Shown here: in pieces, positions 11,446 through 24,300 of the stretch
Numbering within the stretch: the stretch's first letter is position 1
How the letters are laid out: each line of letters begins with the position of its first letter
From: Microplitis mediator
Taxonomy: Eukaryota; Arthropoda; Insecta; Hymenoptera; Braconidae
Assembly: GCF_029852145.1 (NCBI RefSeq)
Contig: NC_079972.1
Coordinates: 13,142,986-13,206,985 of the forward strand
Reading direction: 5' to 3'
Length of the DNA: 64,000 bases
Position numbers and translations under genes: made by a program
The notes under the pieces: generated by a model
Databases searched by the model: none
What the model was told of the DNA's origin: nothing
The model's input: the letters and a program-made list of their open reading frames with translations, nothing else

Positions 11446-12547
11446 ATGATCCTGAAGCTAGTAGACAATTATCATTTTTGATTTCTTTTTTAACAAATCA
11501 GTTACGAAAATATGAAAAACTAAAAATACGCACATGTAAAAAATTTAAAAAGGTATACACGGAAAGAAAATTATGGGAAGTTTTCCTATGCATTATGGGA
11601 ATGGTTCCCATAATGGTATGGGAACAGTACCTATACTACTATAGGGATGGTTCCCATATTGGTATAGGAACTATTCCTATAATATTATGGAAACTATTAC
11701 CATAATGTTATGGGAACCATCCCTATAATATCATTAAATTTTTTTTTGCACAATAGTGTAGAAATTTCCCAAAATTTGAATTTTCTTGAATGTTTTGTGC
11801 TGACAAAAAATTCTTGTTAAAAATTTTAATGTTTTTTGCCAAATACGATTTTTTTTTCAATGTTTGAATTTTTGTTTTTATGTTTAATAATATTTCTGTG
11901 TATTGTAGAAGTGATTACCACACTTTTCTTTAAATTAATTTTTTCATGATAATATGGGAACCATTCCCATAATATTATAGGAATGGTTCCCATAATGATA
12001 TGGGAATGGTTCCCATAATATTATGGGAACCGTTCCCATAATGGTATGGGAACCATTCCAATTGCATTATGGGAATCATTCCCATAATATTATGGGAATA
12101 GTTCCCATACTATTATAGGAACCATTCCCATAATATTATGGGAATGGTTCCTATAATTTATGGGAATAGTTCCTATAAATTATAGGAACCATTCCCATAA
12201 ATTATAGGAATGATTCCCATAATATTATAGAAAGTATTCCTATAAATTATAGGAACCATTCCTATAATTATAGGAACCATTCCTATAGTGTTATGGGTAT
12301 CATTTCCATAATTATAGGAACTATTCCTATAATTATGGGAAACATTCCTATAATTATAGGAACCGCTCCCATAATTTATGGTCGTAATTCCTATGATGGT
12401 ATAGGAAAAAATTTCACAAAGTTATGGGAACCGCTGCTATAATTTTCTTTCCGTGTAGGAGCAATTTTTCGAAATATTTTCTTGTTATCATTTATCGTTT
12501 CTGAAAAAATCCAAAAATTAATAGACGTTTTTTAACTTTAGTGTCAT
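11446..12547. mobile_element. CTGAAGTTAGC-terminus MITE split by a foldback element
   Basis: The left part (ATGATCCTGAAGCTAGTAGA at 11,446) and right part (CCAAAAATTAATAGACG to TTTAGTGTCAT at 12,547) match the halves of the roughly 190-bp elements at 34,394 and 43,451. The TACACGG element at 11,556-12,457 sits between them. Flanks AAATTTTT and AAATATTT may be an 8-bp duplication. Confidence 0.75.
11556..12457. mobile_element. TACACGG-clan foldback element of ATTATGGGAAC words (copy A)
   Basis: Ends are TACACGGAAAGAAAATTATG and the complementary ATAATTTTCTTTCCGTGTA. The word ATTATGGGAAYSRTTCCCAT fills both arms, around a non-repetitive core of about 215 bp (11,735-11,950) containing TTTTGTGCTGACAAAAAATT. 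The same element occurs inverted at 51,724-52,785. Confidence 0.92.
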
Positions 12548-12717
12548 AAATATTTTTTTTTTTTATTCATAAATCGAGAATATTAATTTGCAAGTTTATA
12601 ATGACACTAAGACTTCAAATCAATTCTTCAGTAGAGAAATTAAATTGAACTCAAATTTGAATTGATAAATTTTTATATAAAATATAAAATAAATTTTCCT
12701 CTATATTCATCGATATT

Positions 12718-12898
12718 TACACTCTGTAAAGAAAAAATTTCTGGTTAAAAAAATTTTCACTTGTCCCAAAAAATTTTTGACTTCATGAAGTGGAAGTAAA
12801 AATTTTCTTGGAGCGAAAAAAAATTTTCCTGAGGCATAAAGAATTTTTTTAAGTGAGAAAAAATTTCTTGGTAAACGAAATCATTCTTTGCTGCGTAC
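12718..12898. mobile_element. Possible CACAG/AAGAAAAAATTTC MITE
   Basis: TACACTCTGTAAAGAAAAAA and the right-hand CATTCTTTGCTGCGTA are weak inverted copies. The inside repeats AAAATTTTC/GAAAAAATTT with CTTGG motifs, like the elements at 24,301 and 45,024. Confidence 0.35.
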
Positions 12899-14294
12899 AA
12901 TTTTATCGATAATAAAAATAATGAATTTCATATATTTTATACATTTTTTTACGCAATGTTTTTGTTAAAAAAGAATAATTGCCTAAATAAATATAACTGG
13001 TTATTTATAATTAATTCACAAAATATTTTGTATGCACATACAAATATATCATTGCAGGATCAATTATTTTTGCATACCCAATACTAAAATAATATAAATT
13101 AATAAACTGAATATTAAATTTAAAAAAATAAACTCGACTTTTCAAAATTTTATCTGAGACCTTCATTACACCGTCGAATTCCATTACAAAAATCGCGTTA
13201 GATGTTTATTTATTTACCCAGTGATGAGATAAAATCAAAATGAGTTCAAATGAAAATAATAAAATAAATATTAATAAGCGGCATCAATATCAATTGATAT
13301 ACTAAATGATTGATTTATGAATTCATTCATGATCGCAGTTAACGTCGCTAATAAAATAATAAACATTTTCAGTCCATATAAAATTACCATTCATTTATTT
13401 AAATACCGGGAAAATAAAATTGTTTTATTTTATAAAAAAAAAAAAATTCTTGAATAAGAAATAAGAAATAAAATGTATGTTAAAAACTTTCTCAGCACAC
13501 TTAGCGGTATAAGTTGAACGTAAATATTTTGAATAGCCTCGCGGTTAATGATAACTAAAATAAAATTATATATACATATATATATTTAAATCTTGTTTAT
13601 GGATTTTTCAGTAGCAAATGAAATTTGAAAAATATCTTAAAACAGCTGGTAAATTATTTAATAAAATTAAACTCTTAAAAAAAATCTCTTTGATGAATAT
13701 TTTTAAAAAACACACAAACTTCATGCATACATTTTATTTTTTCAATTTTTTTTCAAAGCCATCCAAACTCGAGTTTTATCCAATTTGCATCACTGACTTT
13801 TAATTAACTAAAAAGCACTAAAGAACAATGTGTTTTTTGTGTTTTAAATAAAATGCGATGCTAAATTTAAAGTTTTATATTGAAACTGTTCAGAAAAAAA
13901 AAATAATTAATCAAAAATAATAAAACAGCGGAAAAAATTTTATTAAAGTTATTTACTGATGTTTGCATGTAATTAATTAAAATATTGCCCGCGGGTTTTT
14001 ATTTTTCGATATTAGCGGATAAATGTCACATAAAAAATCCCTTGATGTGTTTAATATTAAGCACAAATCTTCTCTCAACACTTTTTTTAAATCCCACATA
14101 TATATTTAACCCGTATGAATATAAAATTAATTCCGAGAGCTCACTATGAGGGTTGTGCGTCGTCAGCACTAAGCCCCTCTCAATTAGCAGATACATTCAA
14201 TTACCCAGCAGCCTTTTTTTTTTTTCTTTACCTCTCATGATTCCATCCAATAACAATATTTTCCATTAAAAAATCTAAAAATATTACTTCCTAT
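12899..14294. other. AT-rich, nothing recognised
   Basis: Very AT-rich DNA without repeats of note or protein-like frames. Confidence 0.6.
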
Positions 14295-14813
14295 TCAGCC
14301 GGCAAATAATGCACCGATAAAAAAAAGTATAATTAAAAATAAAATAATATTGAAAGAAAAAAATATGTATGATATTGATAGAATTGTGTCGTGAACACGT
14401 GTACGTTGTTCAACAGCTCGTACAGAGAGGAAACCTATTCCCGGATTCATTATTTTGTATCCTCGCCTGAGCAAAAAAAATTTAAAATAAAAATATGAGC
14501 TATATATATATATATATATATATTGACGCAAGTTGTTGAATAGAACCAACGACCCAGCTACATAGCACTCATCCCTCGTCGTAGAGTCGTACTCGTTCGT
14601 TGGCTTTGTTGAGTCCGGATGAATTGAGAATAGATAGAGTAACAGTAGTTGCATCCAATGCAAGCTCCAATGAACACGCTTGTAATAGAGCAGGAGAGAG
14701 AGGAGAGACGACCATTGTCCATTGTCGTGGTTCTTTGGTTTTGAGAGCTGAGTAACTGAGTTAAATAATTTAAGAAAATAAACCAATCTTAAGTAAGTTA
14801 CTGAATGTATCAC
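14295..14813 (-). CDS. Longest ORF of the window, doubtful
   Basis: This is a 172-codon minus-strand ORF, the longest in the window. It contains an IYIYIY stretch from a (TA)n microsatellite at about 14,504-14,523 and leucine/tyrosine-rich segments that reflect base composition. The N-terminal 95 codons lie in a less AT-rich island. I see no domain, no codon-usage signal and no splice context that would support a protein. Its length is unexpected for random AT-rich DNA, so it is listed, but a chance open frame is the likelier reading. Confidence 0.13.
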   Translation of the reverse strand: MIHSVTYLRLVYFLKLFNSVTQLSKPKNHDNGQWSSLLSLLLYYKRVHWSLHWMQLLLLYLFSIHPDSTKPTNEYDSTTRDECYVAGSLVLFNNLRQYIYIYIYSSYFYFKFFLLRRGYKIMNPGIGFLSVRAVEQRTRVHDTILSISYIFFSFNIILFLIILFFIGALFAG

Positions 14814-14846
14814 TAAAAGATTTTGATATTTTTTTTAAATTTATTG

Positions 14847-15837
14847 TAGGGAAGGAGGGGGAAAAGTAGGCCGCTTAAAATTTTCAAAACTTCAAAAAAT
14901 ATGGGGACAAAGTGGGCCCTCAAAATTTTCTATACGCCAATAAATTCGAACGGATAATAAGCTTATCGAAATTTGTTATATAATGAGGGCTAAAATAGGC
15001 CACCAAAACTGTTCATTAATTATAATTTATTAAGAAAGTTAAAGATAATAAAACTACACGGTAAGAAATACATGGCGTTTAACACCATGCTGATATGGTC
15101 TCAAGACAGATACTAAAATAGTATGTGAAATATTCCAAGACAGTATTGTAACGAGTCTCAGAAGTATGGCGTTATTTACTATACTGTATAGTACTGGAGC
15201 TATTGTATTGCTCACACGTATGCATAGCAGGCACGGCGAAACAGCATGGCCCTGAGACCCATACTACAATGCCAAGGGCACAATGCTACTAGTTTTTCCC
15301 GCCATAATTTTTGGCGTATCGTATTACCACCAAAACTATATAGATGTCGTTAGACTAGGTTTATCGGCCAGAAGCAATGTGGATACGGCAATGCAGTATG
15401 GGCCTGACGGCCATACTGACATTGCGACGTCCGCGACAACTATTGCCAATGTTACTATTCCCGCAATGGTTGAATCATCTATGCGTACAATTTTATAACC
15501 TATAAAAATCTTCGATACCATACAGTATGGCGCTCACGCCCATACTGGCATAGTGATATCCGCAAAATATTTCTTACCGTGTACGTTTTAAAGTTATATC
15601 ACAGCAGACTATTAAAATGACTTTATATTATTCAAATACAATTATTTTATAGTTATTTACAAATATCACACGTGCAAAGAATAAAAAATATCAAATCTGA
15701 AATTTTTTGGAGGGCCCACTTTGCCCCTAATTTTTTATTTTTCAATTTTAATGGATGCAGCATAATGAAGTGAAAATAAGTATCAAAAAAATTTATGATA
15801 TTATAATTATTGTCCTTAAGGAGCCCACTCTGCCCTA
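14847..15837 (+). mobile_element. GGGCAAAGTGGG-clan MITE carrying a nested TACACGG element (copy 1)
   Basis: The left end TAGGGAAGGAGGGGGAAAAG continues with an AGTGGGCCC motif. The right end GAGCCCACTCTGCCCTA has lost part of the C-rich tip. The outer sequence (e.g. GGATAATAAGCTTATCGAAA) and the inserted 15,055-15,583 element are both present, inverted, at 29,588-30,442, so the pair moved or was duplicated as a unit. Confidence 0.82.
15055..15583 (+). mobile_element. TACACGG-clan element with CAGTATGG words, nested (copy 1)
   Basis: Ends TACACGGTAAGAAATACATG and TATTTCTTACCGTGTA. The interior repeats CAGTATGGSCSTGA and CCATACTG in both orientations. An open frame of about 71 codons at 15,283-15,498 recurs in the other copy, but only because the DNA is nearly identical; there is no sign of selection for a protein. 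Confidence 0.88.
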
Positions 15838-16845
15838 TTTATCGGTATGTTTGTCTTTGTTCCTCCATAAAAAGTAATGGGGGTATAAAATCTCGGAAAA
15901 ATTAGCCCGCGGTCAACCCGGCATCCAAATGCTTCGGACAACTGATTTAGACAGCATTAAAATTCCAGGTTTAGTTTGTCTGTGGGAAAAAAAATCTACA
16001 TACAGTTATATCTTTCTCCCGGATTATAACCCTTATCACGAATCTCAAAACGTTTTTACCTCAGACCGATTTCTCGACCCTTTTGTTTCTCAATTCGAAT
16101 AAAAAAAGTGTTTAGCATCATGGCCAAAAGTTTTCCTGGAATTTAAATATTTTGAATACCAAATAAAATTACGTAGCTAAACTAATTTCATATCATGACT
16201 ATATAAAATTCACTAGCTGACCCGTCTTTCGTAATTTCAATGCATCATTTAATTATTTTGCGTGAACATAAATTTATTTTATGGTAAAAAAAAAACCACT
16301 CTTTATTTATTGGTATATTCAACTTAAAAAAATAAAAATAAATAATATATACAGATATTTATTATGTTAGATAGACTTTATAAGTCGAATAAATTTAAAC
16401 CGTCTAGTTTTATTTCAATAGCAAGGACTTATAGATCTATTGAAGACATCTATCCTTGAAGAATTGACGTTAGAAACTTTTCTCGTGCTCACGTTTTTTA
16501 TACCGACTGTTCTACTTATCTGTCTACTATACAATTTTATATTTATATTTATATTGAAAAACACCACTAGTGACTTTAAGCCCGAGCCAGTCACACAGAG
16601 AGAGAGAAAAAGAGGGAGAGATTGTGTGTATTGATACTTGAAATATTTGCGACTATGGAAGTTTCCAGAGCCGAGTCGTCTGCTAGACAAGAGCATTAGC
16701 GATGCCTAAGCAGATAAGAAGACTTATGAAAAGGAGTGAGAGAAGCAGTAGAGTCTCAAGTGATATGGAAAAGTTTAGGATATTTTCCAATATCTTGGTT
16801 CTTAGATACGGGTTGGTAATGTAAGGACAACGCCGTTGGTGACTG

Positions 16846-16945
16846 TAGTAGTTCTAGTGCTAGTGCTGGTTCTAGTTCTAGTACCAGTTCTAGAGCTAGA
16901 GGTAGAGCTAGAAGTAGTGGTAGTGGTAGTGGAAGTGGTTATAGA
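16846..16945. repeat. Degenerate CTAGTG/GGTAGT simple repeat
   Basis: Imperfect hexamers such as TAGTGC, TTCTAG, GAGCTA and GTAGTG follow one another for about 100 bp. Confidence 0.8.
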
Positions 16946-17468
16946 GCAAACGCCCAGATGCTTTTAAGGTGGTAGTCGTGGATCCTCGTGAATGTCTTAG
17001 CTTTCGATAGTAAGCTCGGACATAAGCACTGTGTTTACCAACTAGATCGAACGATCCTCTCTACTGTGAAGGACCTCCTTCTAGCAGACCTCCTACAGTC
17101 TAGTTCTACTACAGTGTTTGTTTGTTTGTTTGGTCAATCCTTCTTGCTTGTCCAAGGCAGCTGAGAAACTACGATCTTCTGAAATATTGCTTCTCAGTTC
17201 CTTAACAATTCCCCGGTTTATTTCAAATATTGCAAAATCATCTGTGTCAGTTAATTAATTGTCTGCCGATTGATAACTCAGTGTTAGAGGAACTAAAGTT
17301 TGAAATTTAATGGGATGATAAATTAAACGGGCCGTTTCAAAGTTTTAATTATAGATATTAGTTACAGAAAGTATGTAATCGAGGATTTTTATTCACTTAG
17401 TATTAAATTTGTAGACTCTTTGGCTAATCGGATTTCAGTATGCGGATTTTTTCAGAACCAGGACATGC

Positions 17469-17539
17469 GGGCGTGGGCGTGGGTGGGTTTGCGGGGCTAA
17501 AGAGATGGTCGAGTGAGGGAGGGGAAGGGGGGAAAGGGA
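17469..17539 (+). other. Two adjacent G-quadruplex motifs
   Basis: GGGCGTGGGCGTGGGTGGG (17,469-17,487) has four G3 tracts with loops of 3, 3 and 1. A second G-rich run with tracts GGG, GGGG, GGGGGG and GGG lies at 17,518-17,539. Such runs are conspicuous in this AT-rich DNA. They lie in an island of mixed composition that could be regulatory. Confidence 0.7.
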
Positions 17540-19103
17540 ATGAGTCGGAGTAAAACGGATTAACGGACGTTGCCGTACGTTTTTTAACGGTATATATTCA
17601 TTTTTAAATAAAATGCCAAGTGCACTTGAAATTTACGACGAATGTGTTTTATTTTTTTAGTTTTTCTCTGAAGTACACTTTTTTATGCACACGGTAATTG
17701 TTTTAAACTAAAATTATACGTAACTCATTTGTTTCCGTAAATTATTGTTATCTATTTCTTTCAATTCACGTCATTTTTTATCATTTTTTTTTTGGTTTAT
17801 TACTTTTTAAAACTTGATTTGTTTTATTGAAATAAAGCTATTTCACTTTCCGAGCTGGGAATCCGAGAAAATTTCTTGCTTTTTATGAGTCCTTGAGCAA
17901 TAAAATTTAACGAGTACTTATCGTGCATATTTATTATTTATCGAGTATAGATTTTTTTTTCAGTAGCGAAACAGAGAAGATTTTTTTTTTCCCCTTTTTT
18001 TTGTTATTATGATTTGAAAATTTTTTTATTTTATAAATAGAAGTCGGTCGTCGCGACGATTTATGCAAATAAAATATCAGCTTCGGTCCAGTCCGGGTGT
18101 CGTGTGGTTTTCGAACCACTGTTACCAGGTCAACCGACCGCATGTAAATCATCCAAGCACCTCTCTATAAATTACATCGACGCTGTTATCTCAATAAGTA
18201 CAATTTTCTCTACTCATACAAAATTATAGATATTTATTATTCTATAATTGCACATCTCTCTAAAAATAAAAAAAAAAAATTTACCAGAATAATATTTTAC
18301 AAAAATTTATAATTTACCTCCAAAAATGTTTGATAAATTTTTTTCATAAATATACTGAGTAATTCTGATCGGGTAGGGGAGTAAAATATATGAAAAAATT
18401 TTTCCATATAAATATCTTCCATTTAAAAAAAATAAAAAAATTTGGTAATCAATTTCCGATGACCGAATTTTTCCATTACGGCCGCGGTTCTTGATCCAGT
18501 TTTTAAAACTGAAATTTAAAAAATCTAGATGCCTCCCGCCCTTTCTTCCCCTGTGGCCCAACCAGCATAAGTGAATTCACAGTCGCAGTTAAACACCAAC
18601 TACATTTGACAGTTAATGATATTCACAAAGTCGATGCTGGCGAAAGTTGGATCGGCATCAAGTACTAATGCGGTTTTCTCCCAGCAATCTTACTCTGTGT
18701 CCTTGTGGGGATCAGCATCAAGTCTTATAATAACTTGATGCGATCGTTGAGACCAGATGGAATGTAATCAGCTTGAGCAAGTAACCCTTTTGCAAGGGAG
18801 ATATAATAATAACGTATTAATGGGATGGCAAATAATCGATTAAGCTCTCCGGGTGTGTTTGATAGTCCGGTGCTCATCGGGGTCGAGGTTGGAGAAGCGT
18901 CAGTTGGCCAAGAAGGAATATCACTAGAGTTCAACCACTGGGTTACTTTTACAACTATATTTTACACGACTACTCCTGTCATTTCTACTACTTCTGTTAC
19001 CGTCACCGTCACTATGATAATGGTGACAATGATGATGATGACTAGAGCCAGGATTTTTACTTTGATTTAAATATAACAATTAATTATTAATGCTGTGAAA
19101 TTT

Positions 19104-19601
19104 TTGATATTACGGCGGAAATATTGGTCGTATGAAAAAATTTTTCAGATAAAAGTTGTTCAAAATTTAATTTTACAAAAAAAATGTCTCCTATAATTTT
19201 TTCTTAGGACTAATAAGAAAGCCGTAATTTCAAAATTAAGATTTTCATAATTAACAAAATTTTGAATCTCATTATGAATCTTAATTTTGGAATCACGGTA
19301 AAAATATTGGTCGTATGAAAAAATTTTTCAAATAAAAGTTGTTCAAAATTTAATTTTATAAAAAAAGTGTCTCTTATAATTTTTTCTTAGGACTAATAAG
19401 AAAGCCGTAATTTCAAAATTAAGATTTTCGTTATTAAAACAAATTTGAATCACTCATTATGAATCTTAATTTTGGAATCACGGTGAAAATATTGGTCGTA
19501 TCAAAAAATTGTAAGAGAGATTTTTTTTATAAAGTTAAATTTCCCACAACTTTTGTTTGAAAACTTTTATGATAAAATCAATATTTTCGCCGTAATATCA
19601 A
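19104..19601. mobile_element. MITE with internal 180-190-bp direct repeats
   Basis: The ends TGATATTACGGCGGAAATAT and ATTTTCGCCGTAATATCA are inverted copies. Inside, a unit starting ATATTGGTCGTATGAAAAAA occurs at 19,121, 19,303 and 19,489 (spacing 182 and 186). Each unit also carries an internal inverted pair, CCGTAATTTCAAAATTAAG and CTTAATTTTGGAATCACGG. Confidence 0.75.
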
Positions 19602-20951
19602 ACATTGGAACCATTCATTTCAAAATTAAGGCAAAAATCTTGTCCCAAATGACTTTGACTCCTACTGATGCGCTCAGACCTAAATTCTCTGGTGTTTCAC
19701 TCAATCCAAACTTTTGAATCCCACTATATATTTTTGATTAATCCATAGTTACTTAGTAATAATTAAACTCTACTAAAAGTATACTTATCATCTGGCATCA
19801 TCGTTATTTTAGATTGGACAACTACTGTGACGAACCAAACTACAACTAAGACCTGCCTTAAAAACTTTTCTCGTCAACTAAATGAGAAAATTAAATATTT
19901 CTTTGTGGCCATTATGTTTAATTATGATAAATGTCCTCTTGGAAAATAACTCAAATCCTCAGACGTAAGCATCAAGACGTCTCATTCTCTCAAAATTTTA
20001 CTCCACTATTTTATGATAACTAATTAGTCACTATAGATAACCCGTTCGCTTTTTTAAAACTCTCAAGTCTTTCATAATTATTTAACGCAAGCAACTTGTA
20101 TTTTTAGATTTTAATTTGTCCTGATTAATGTTTTAATAATTTATTACATTTTTAAGTACAGCTTTATTTAAATTTTCCACTCAAAAAATTTAATATTCAC
20201 TGTAATGTATTAGTCATATTCTAAGTATCAAAAAATAAGTTATGCAAATTCAGGAAAAGGCTTTTTTTTAATCCCAAGTATCTGATAAAATTTCACTCAA
20301 TTATTAACGAGTGAATTTTTATAAAATTTATATTTTGCTTAATCTTGGAAATTTTTTTTTACATTTTTAAATTTAATCCAATATCTATAGCAATTGAAAT
20401 TATAAACCGACCAAGTAAATCCGGTAATTAAAAAGGATCGGAAAAAGTAATAGTAATGGTTAATATATATGTATATATTAGAGTATGTATAAAGTGAGAT
20501 GGAAAATATATAAAATGTAGTAGTTGATGGAATAGAGTAAGTACGCGCTTGGCGAGTGGTACTTACTCGCCAGATAGTTGGATTCCCGGATTTCCGGGTG
20601 CACGCTGATTCAACATTTCCCGAACCATTTCGTAACATTCTCAGAGTCAGCTCGTAATCCACGTTACCTCGAGTCTATGTTTCGCATTGACGCTTTCCTG
20701 CCGGAAGTATTCGATTACCGTTGTGGTGAGATTTTATACTCATAAGGATACGTATAAGATTTGTTCAAGTAAACGGCAAAAAAAATTTTTGAAAAATCAA
20801 AAAGTGCACAGTTCAAATTGTCATGTTATGTTTTAAACAATTAATTGACTTCCGTTAATTATTAGAAGCTGGATTATTTTTGAAGCTAAAAAAATATGTT
20901 ATCTGTTCAATTAACGTGGAATATTTTTTGATACCGTCGATTCTTCTCTAC
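19602..20951. other. AT-rich, nothing recognised
   Basis: No domains in the open frames; CTCGCCAGATAG-type patch at 20,540-20,700 is somewhat GC-richer. Confidence 0.55.
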
Positions 20952-21174
20952 TTAAGGGGATACGCTACCAGACTTTCTCACTATCTTTGTTGCACTAGTA
21001 GAGTAAATGAGAATTTTAAAACAATTTTTCTTGGAGAAGAATTAGAATTTTTGAAAATACGAAATTTCTAGCCTTTTATTAAGCTTTCAAAAAACGCTAA
21101 AGACTCTATTTTAGGTTTCCAGTGTTTGCCCGTCAATTAAATTTAATTTAAAATTGATTACCGTTACCCCTTAA
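20952..21174. mobile_element. Possible piggyBac-like MITE with TTAA ends
   Basis: TTAAGGGGATACG and CGTTACCCCTTAA bracket 223 bp. TTAA at both outer ends is the piggyBac target duplication, and GGGG/CCCC begins the inverted repeat, which is short and imperfect. No ORF. Confidence 0.45.
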
Positions 21175-24100
21175 CCGAAATGAATCTTCATATCATGAAT
21201 AAAACAAAAATAAAATCATAAAACCTAAATTTAGTAGAACGATATTCAGAAAATCCATAGAAAAATTTAAAAAATTTGAATTAGCCGGTTTTTTTTTTCA
21301 TAAAAATTGTCATGGTGCTGCTGCTCAGTGGCATACAGCAACAACAGTCAATAAAAAATGGCTGCCTAATTGTTTACACGTAAAGTCGCCGGTTTTCTCA
21401 GTAATGATTTATTATAAAAAAAATGAAGCGAACTACAGAAGATATTTTCAAAAGGAACGAGCTCTGCATGATTCTAAAGACAGTGAAAAAAAATTTAGGT
21501 CATTTCGTTAAGTCTTTCTGGAGATATTTGCCATACACTATTTTTGAACCGCTGACTAACGGACGGATTTGACTTTTTTATGATGATTCGTATTTTTAAA
21601 TTAAAAAAAAAAGCTACACGCTCGTGAATTAGTATTTTCTTTCAATATTAATGAGCTTTGATGAAACATTAAAATATTAATCAGGATTTTATGTGAGTAA
21701 GTCGTGTGACCTTGACAGGTCGAAGGCCAGCGCTTCGCGTTCGAGATGCGCAATTAAATAAATAAATGAGTTTCTGTAAGAAAAAGAAAAATAAGCGTAC
21801 AGAAGAGCTTAGTTTGTGTGGACTAAATTATTAAGCGAGTTGATAGACACTGTTTGGTGAATAGAGTTGGCTGTTTGTTACTGAAAAATTTATAAAACCA
21901 GGGAGCTCATTGCGTATTCTTAGAGGGAATTACTGTTAGAGGAAGGAGTCATGTAGAATGGCCTAGTTGGAAGCTGGGTATATATTTATGCCGAGGTTTT
22001 AACTAAATCCAACTCGTCTCAATGAGATCGTTTATCCGAACCCGTGTATTATGAGAAAAACTAAAAGTAAAAATAAATAAAATTTAAAGAGGCATTACTA
22101 GTACTAGTTTAAAAGACGTCAGAAATAGCTTGCGGATAACGAAAATGGACGCCAGTCGAAATTTCAAGATCGTTAATGTCAAAGAGTCCGAGTAAATCTT
22201 TTGGGACTTTGGTATAAAGTAGGATAAGACTTTTTCCAAAGTGAGTGCAGCAGAAACTAAAGCGTACCGGCAGTAGTAGCAGCTGTCTGTCTAGCTTCTA
22301 GAAAGTAAGAACTTTGCCAAGTAAAATTACCTACCATTTATATTAGTTTTCCGCCTATCTACTCGATAGAATAAAATAAACTTTAACTTATATTTTTATA
22401 AAAATATAATAAAGAGTAAAAATAACATTACAACTATGGGATATAAAATATATCTACGAGGTCAACAGCGCCGATAAAAGGCATCAGATCATGAATTTGT
22501 GGTTATCGTAACGGGTTAAATTTTAGTCAATGGTGCTAATGGCGCCAGCGAGTGCAGAAATCGAGCCAATCGCTGCAAGTGCTCTTTCTCTATACACTAA
22601 ATTTTTCTCACGGTAAATTGGTATTGGTTAAAAGTATGATTGTTGCTGTGCCAACCACACAAGACAATTTTACGGTATTTGGTCAAAAGTACTCTCCCTC
22701 GAAGAGAATGTATGCTTACGAGAAATACCGGGGGTATTTTCTCGAGATCTTGTACCTCCACTCGATCTTGGCCATTTTCCAATTATCGGCATGATCATGC
22801 TCTGAATCTAAGTCTCGGTCTCGGTCTTGGTCGTGGTCTTGTGTCTCGTGTCTTGTGTCTTGATGCATTTGCATTTGCATCCTGGGCGTTCTTCGAAACT
22901 TGTTTCAATGCTAATACTACAGCTCTGTTTCTTGGTTATACCATCAGTGCGATTTCGCTTCTTCTCTTTCTACCTCACTACACTGCTGTGATATAGATAT
23001 AGATCCTCTACTATAGACATTGATATAGATTCCTTATATCTATACCTATATCTATTTCATTCTCCTTCTCGGTGAGTCTCTCGACAGCAGAACTGCAGTC
23101 CCTATTTCCCTAGATTGCAATTGGTTTCACTCTCGGCAGACCAAACTAAACGTGACCCAACAAACCTCCACGCGTTCTAGTGGGTTCCATAAACTCAGTC
23201 TGACCGCAGCCCAACTTGACTACTGAGAATTCGCCGATGGTTCTTCAGCAAATTTCCTCCTATTGTTTGCACAGCGCACGCTAATCGTCGGACGGACAAT
23301 GGACTCAGTTCACTCTAAATAGTTTTCATTTCTGCTAAAATTACAAATTTTCCCTTCATTCCCAAAAAAAAAAACCAAAAAAGAAAAAAAAAAAATTCAC
23401 ATTTTTTTAATTTCACTCTACTTAAATAAATATATATCGAATATCATTTTATATTTTACTTTATAATGTCTCAGCCATAAATTTAAATACATAAATTTAT
23501 CCAATTTATAATTTTAAATAAAATATACCTCCTATATTTAAATAAATAAATTCCCCTACTGATATTATAATAACGATAATCTTTCACCAAGACAGTAAAA
23601 AGATTACCGGCTAAAATATCAATATTGTCTTCCAATATTGAATTATTCAAATTGATTTTTTTCTAAGTAATATTACAAAAAAAAAAGGTAATCGGTTAAA
23701 GTAAATTTGAAATCATAGAAAAAAGTTCATCTGACGTATGACAGAGGGTTGATTCTGTTAATTAAATCCGTCTCTTTGTAGGTGTACATCAGTAGCACCA
23801 GGAAGCAGGAAGTTAAGTACAGAGTATAGAGTACAGAGTACAGAGTATAGAGTAGAGAGTAGTAAGTAGTAAGTAGTAAGAGGGAGCATGAACATACGAG
23901 TTGGTTAGCCGGTGCCTAAACTCCTATCTAGCGGAATATTCAGAGAAGCCCTGAGGAGTCAATGTTAACGGGAGAGTTTAAAACAAAGCTGTTTTCAACT
24001 AATTCACCCTAATGAGTCGGTTAACACGAGCATTGGGTTACCTCCAAGTTCCTATTAGCTTTCGCTGCTTAGTACCACAACGCAGTCTATTATATCCATC

Positions 24101-24300
24101 TAAATGCGACCGGCAAATGTAACACACGTACCTCCGTATACTTTACATGCATATAATACTCAACAATAACCAACAACTGATAACTAATCAAGTTACTTGA
24201 CGGCAACTTCTCATGACAATTTAATTAATTAATAATTATTTCAAAATAATAGAGGGATAATTAAAATTCAGTAATCAATTTTATGATTGAAATAATAGTG
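21175..24300. other. Less AT-rich island with simple repeats, no gene recognised
   Basis: CTCGGT/CTTGGT repeats at 22,807-22,860 produce an apparent 118-codon frame. AGAGTA/AGTAGT repeats at 23,818-23,882. No exon could be defined. Confidence 0.5.

Larger units (their letters stand above)
15838..19103. other. Intergenic or intronic island, no gene recognised
   Basis: 16,400-17,600 is less AT-rich (simple repeat and G-quadruplex motifs listed separately). 18,045-18,150 contains GTGGTTCGAAAACCAC, a B-box-like hairpin that may be a fragment of a tRNA-derived repeat. Confidence 0.5.

Noticed and set aside
15283..15498. 71-codon ORF also found at 29,913-30,107
   Set aside because: The two are copies of the same MITE; DNA identity explains the shared frame, which also has an equally open antisense frame.
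18045..18150. B-box-like hairpin GTGGTTCGAAAACCAC
   Set aside because: The match is short and the remaining cloverleaf is not visible.
22640..22996. 118-codon plus-strand ORF
   Set aside because: Composition is dominated by CTCGGT/CTTGGT simple repeats and the frame lacks any domain.
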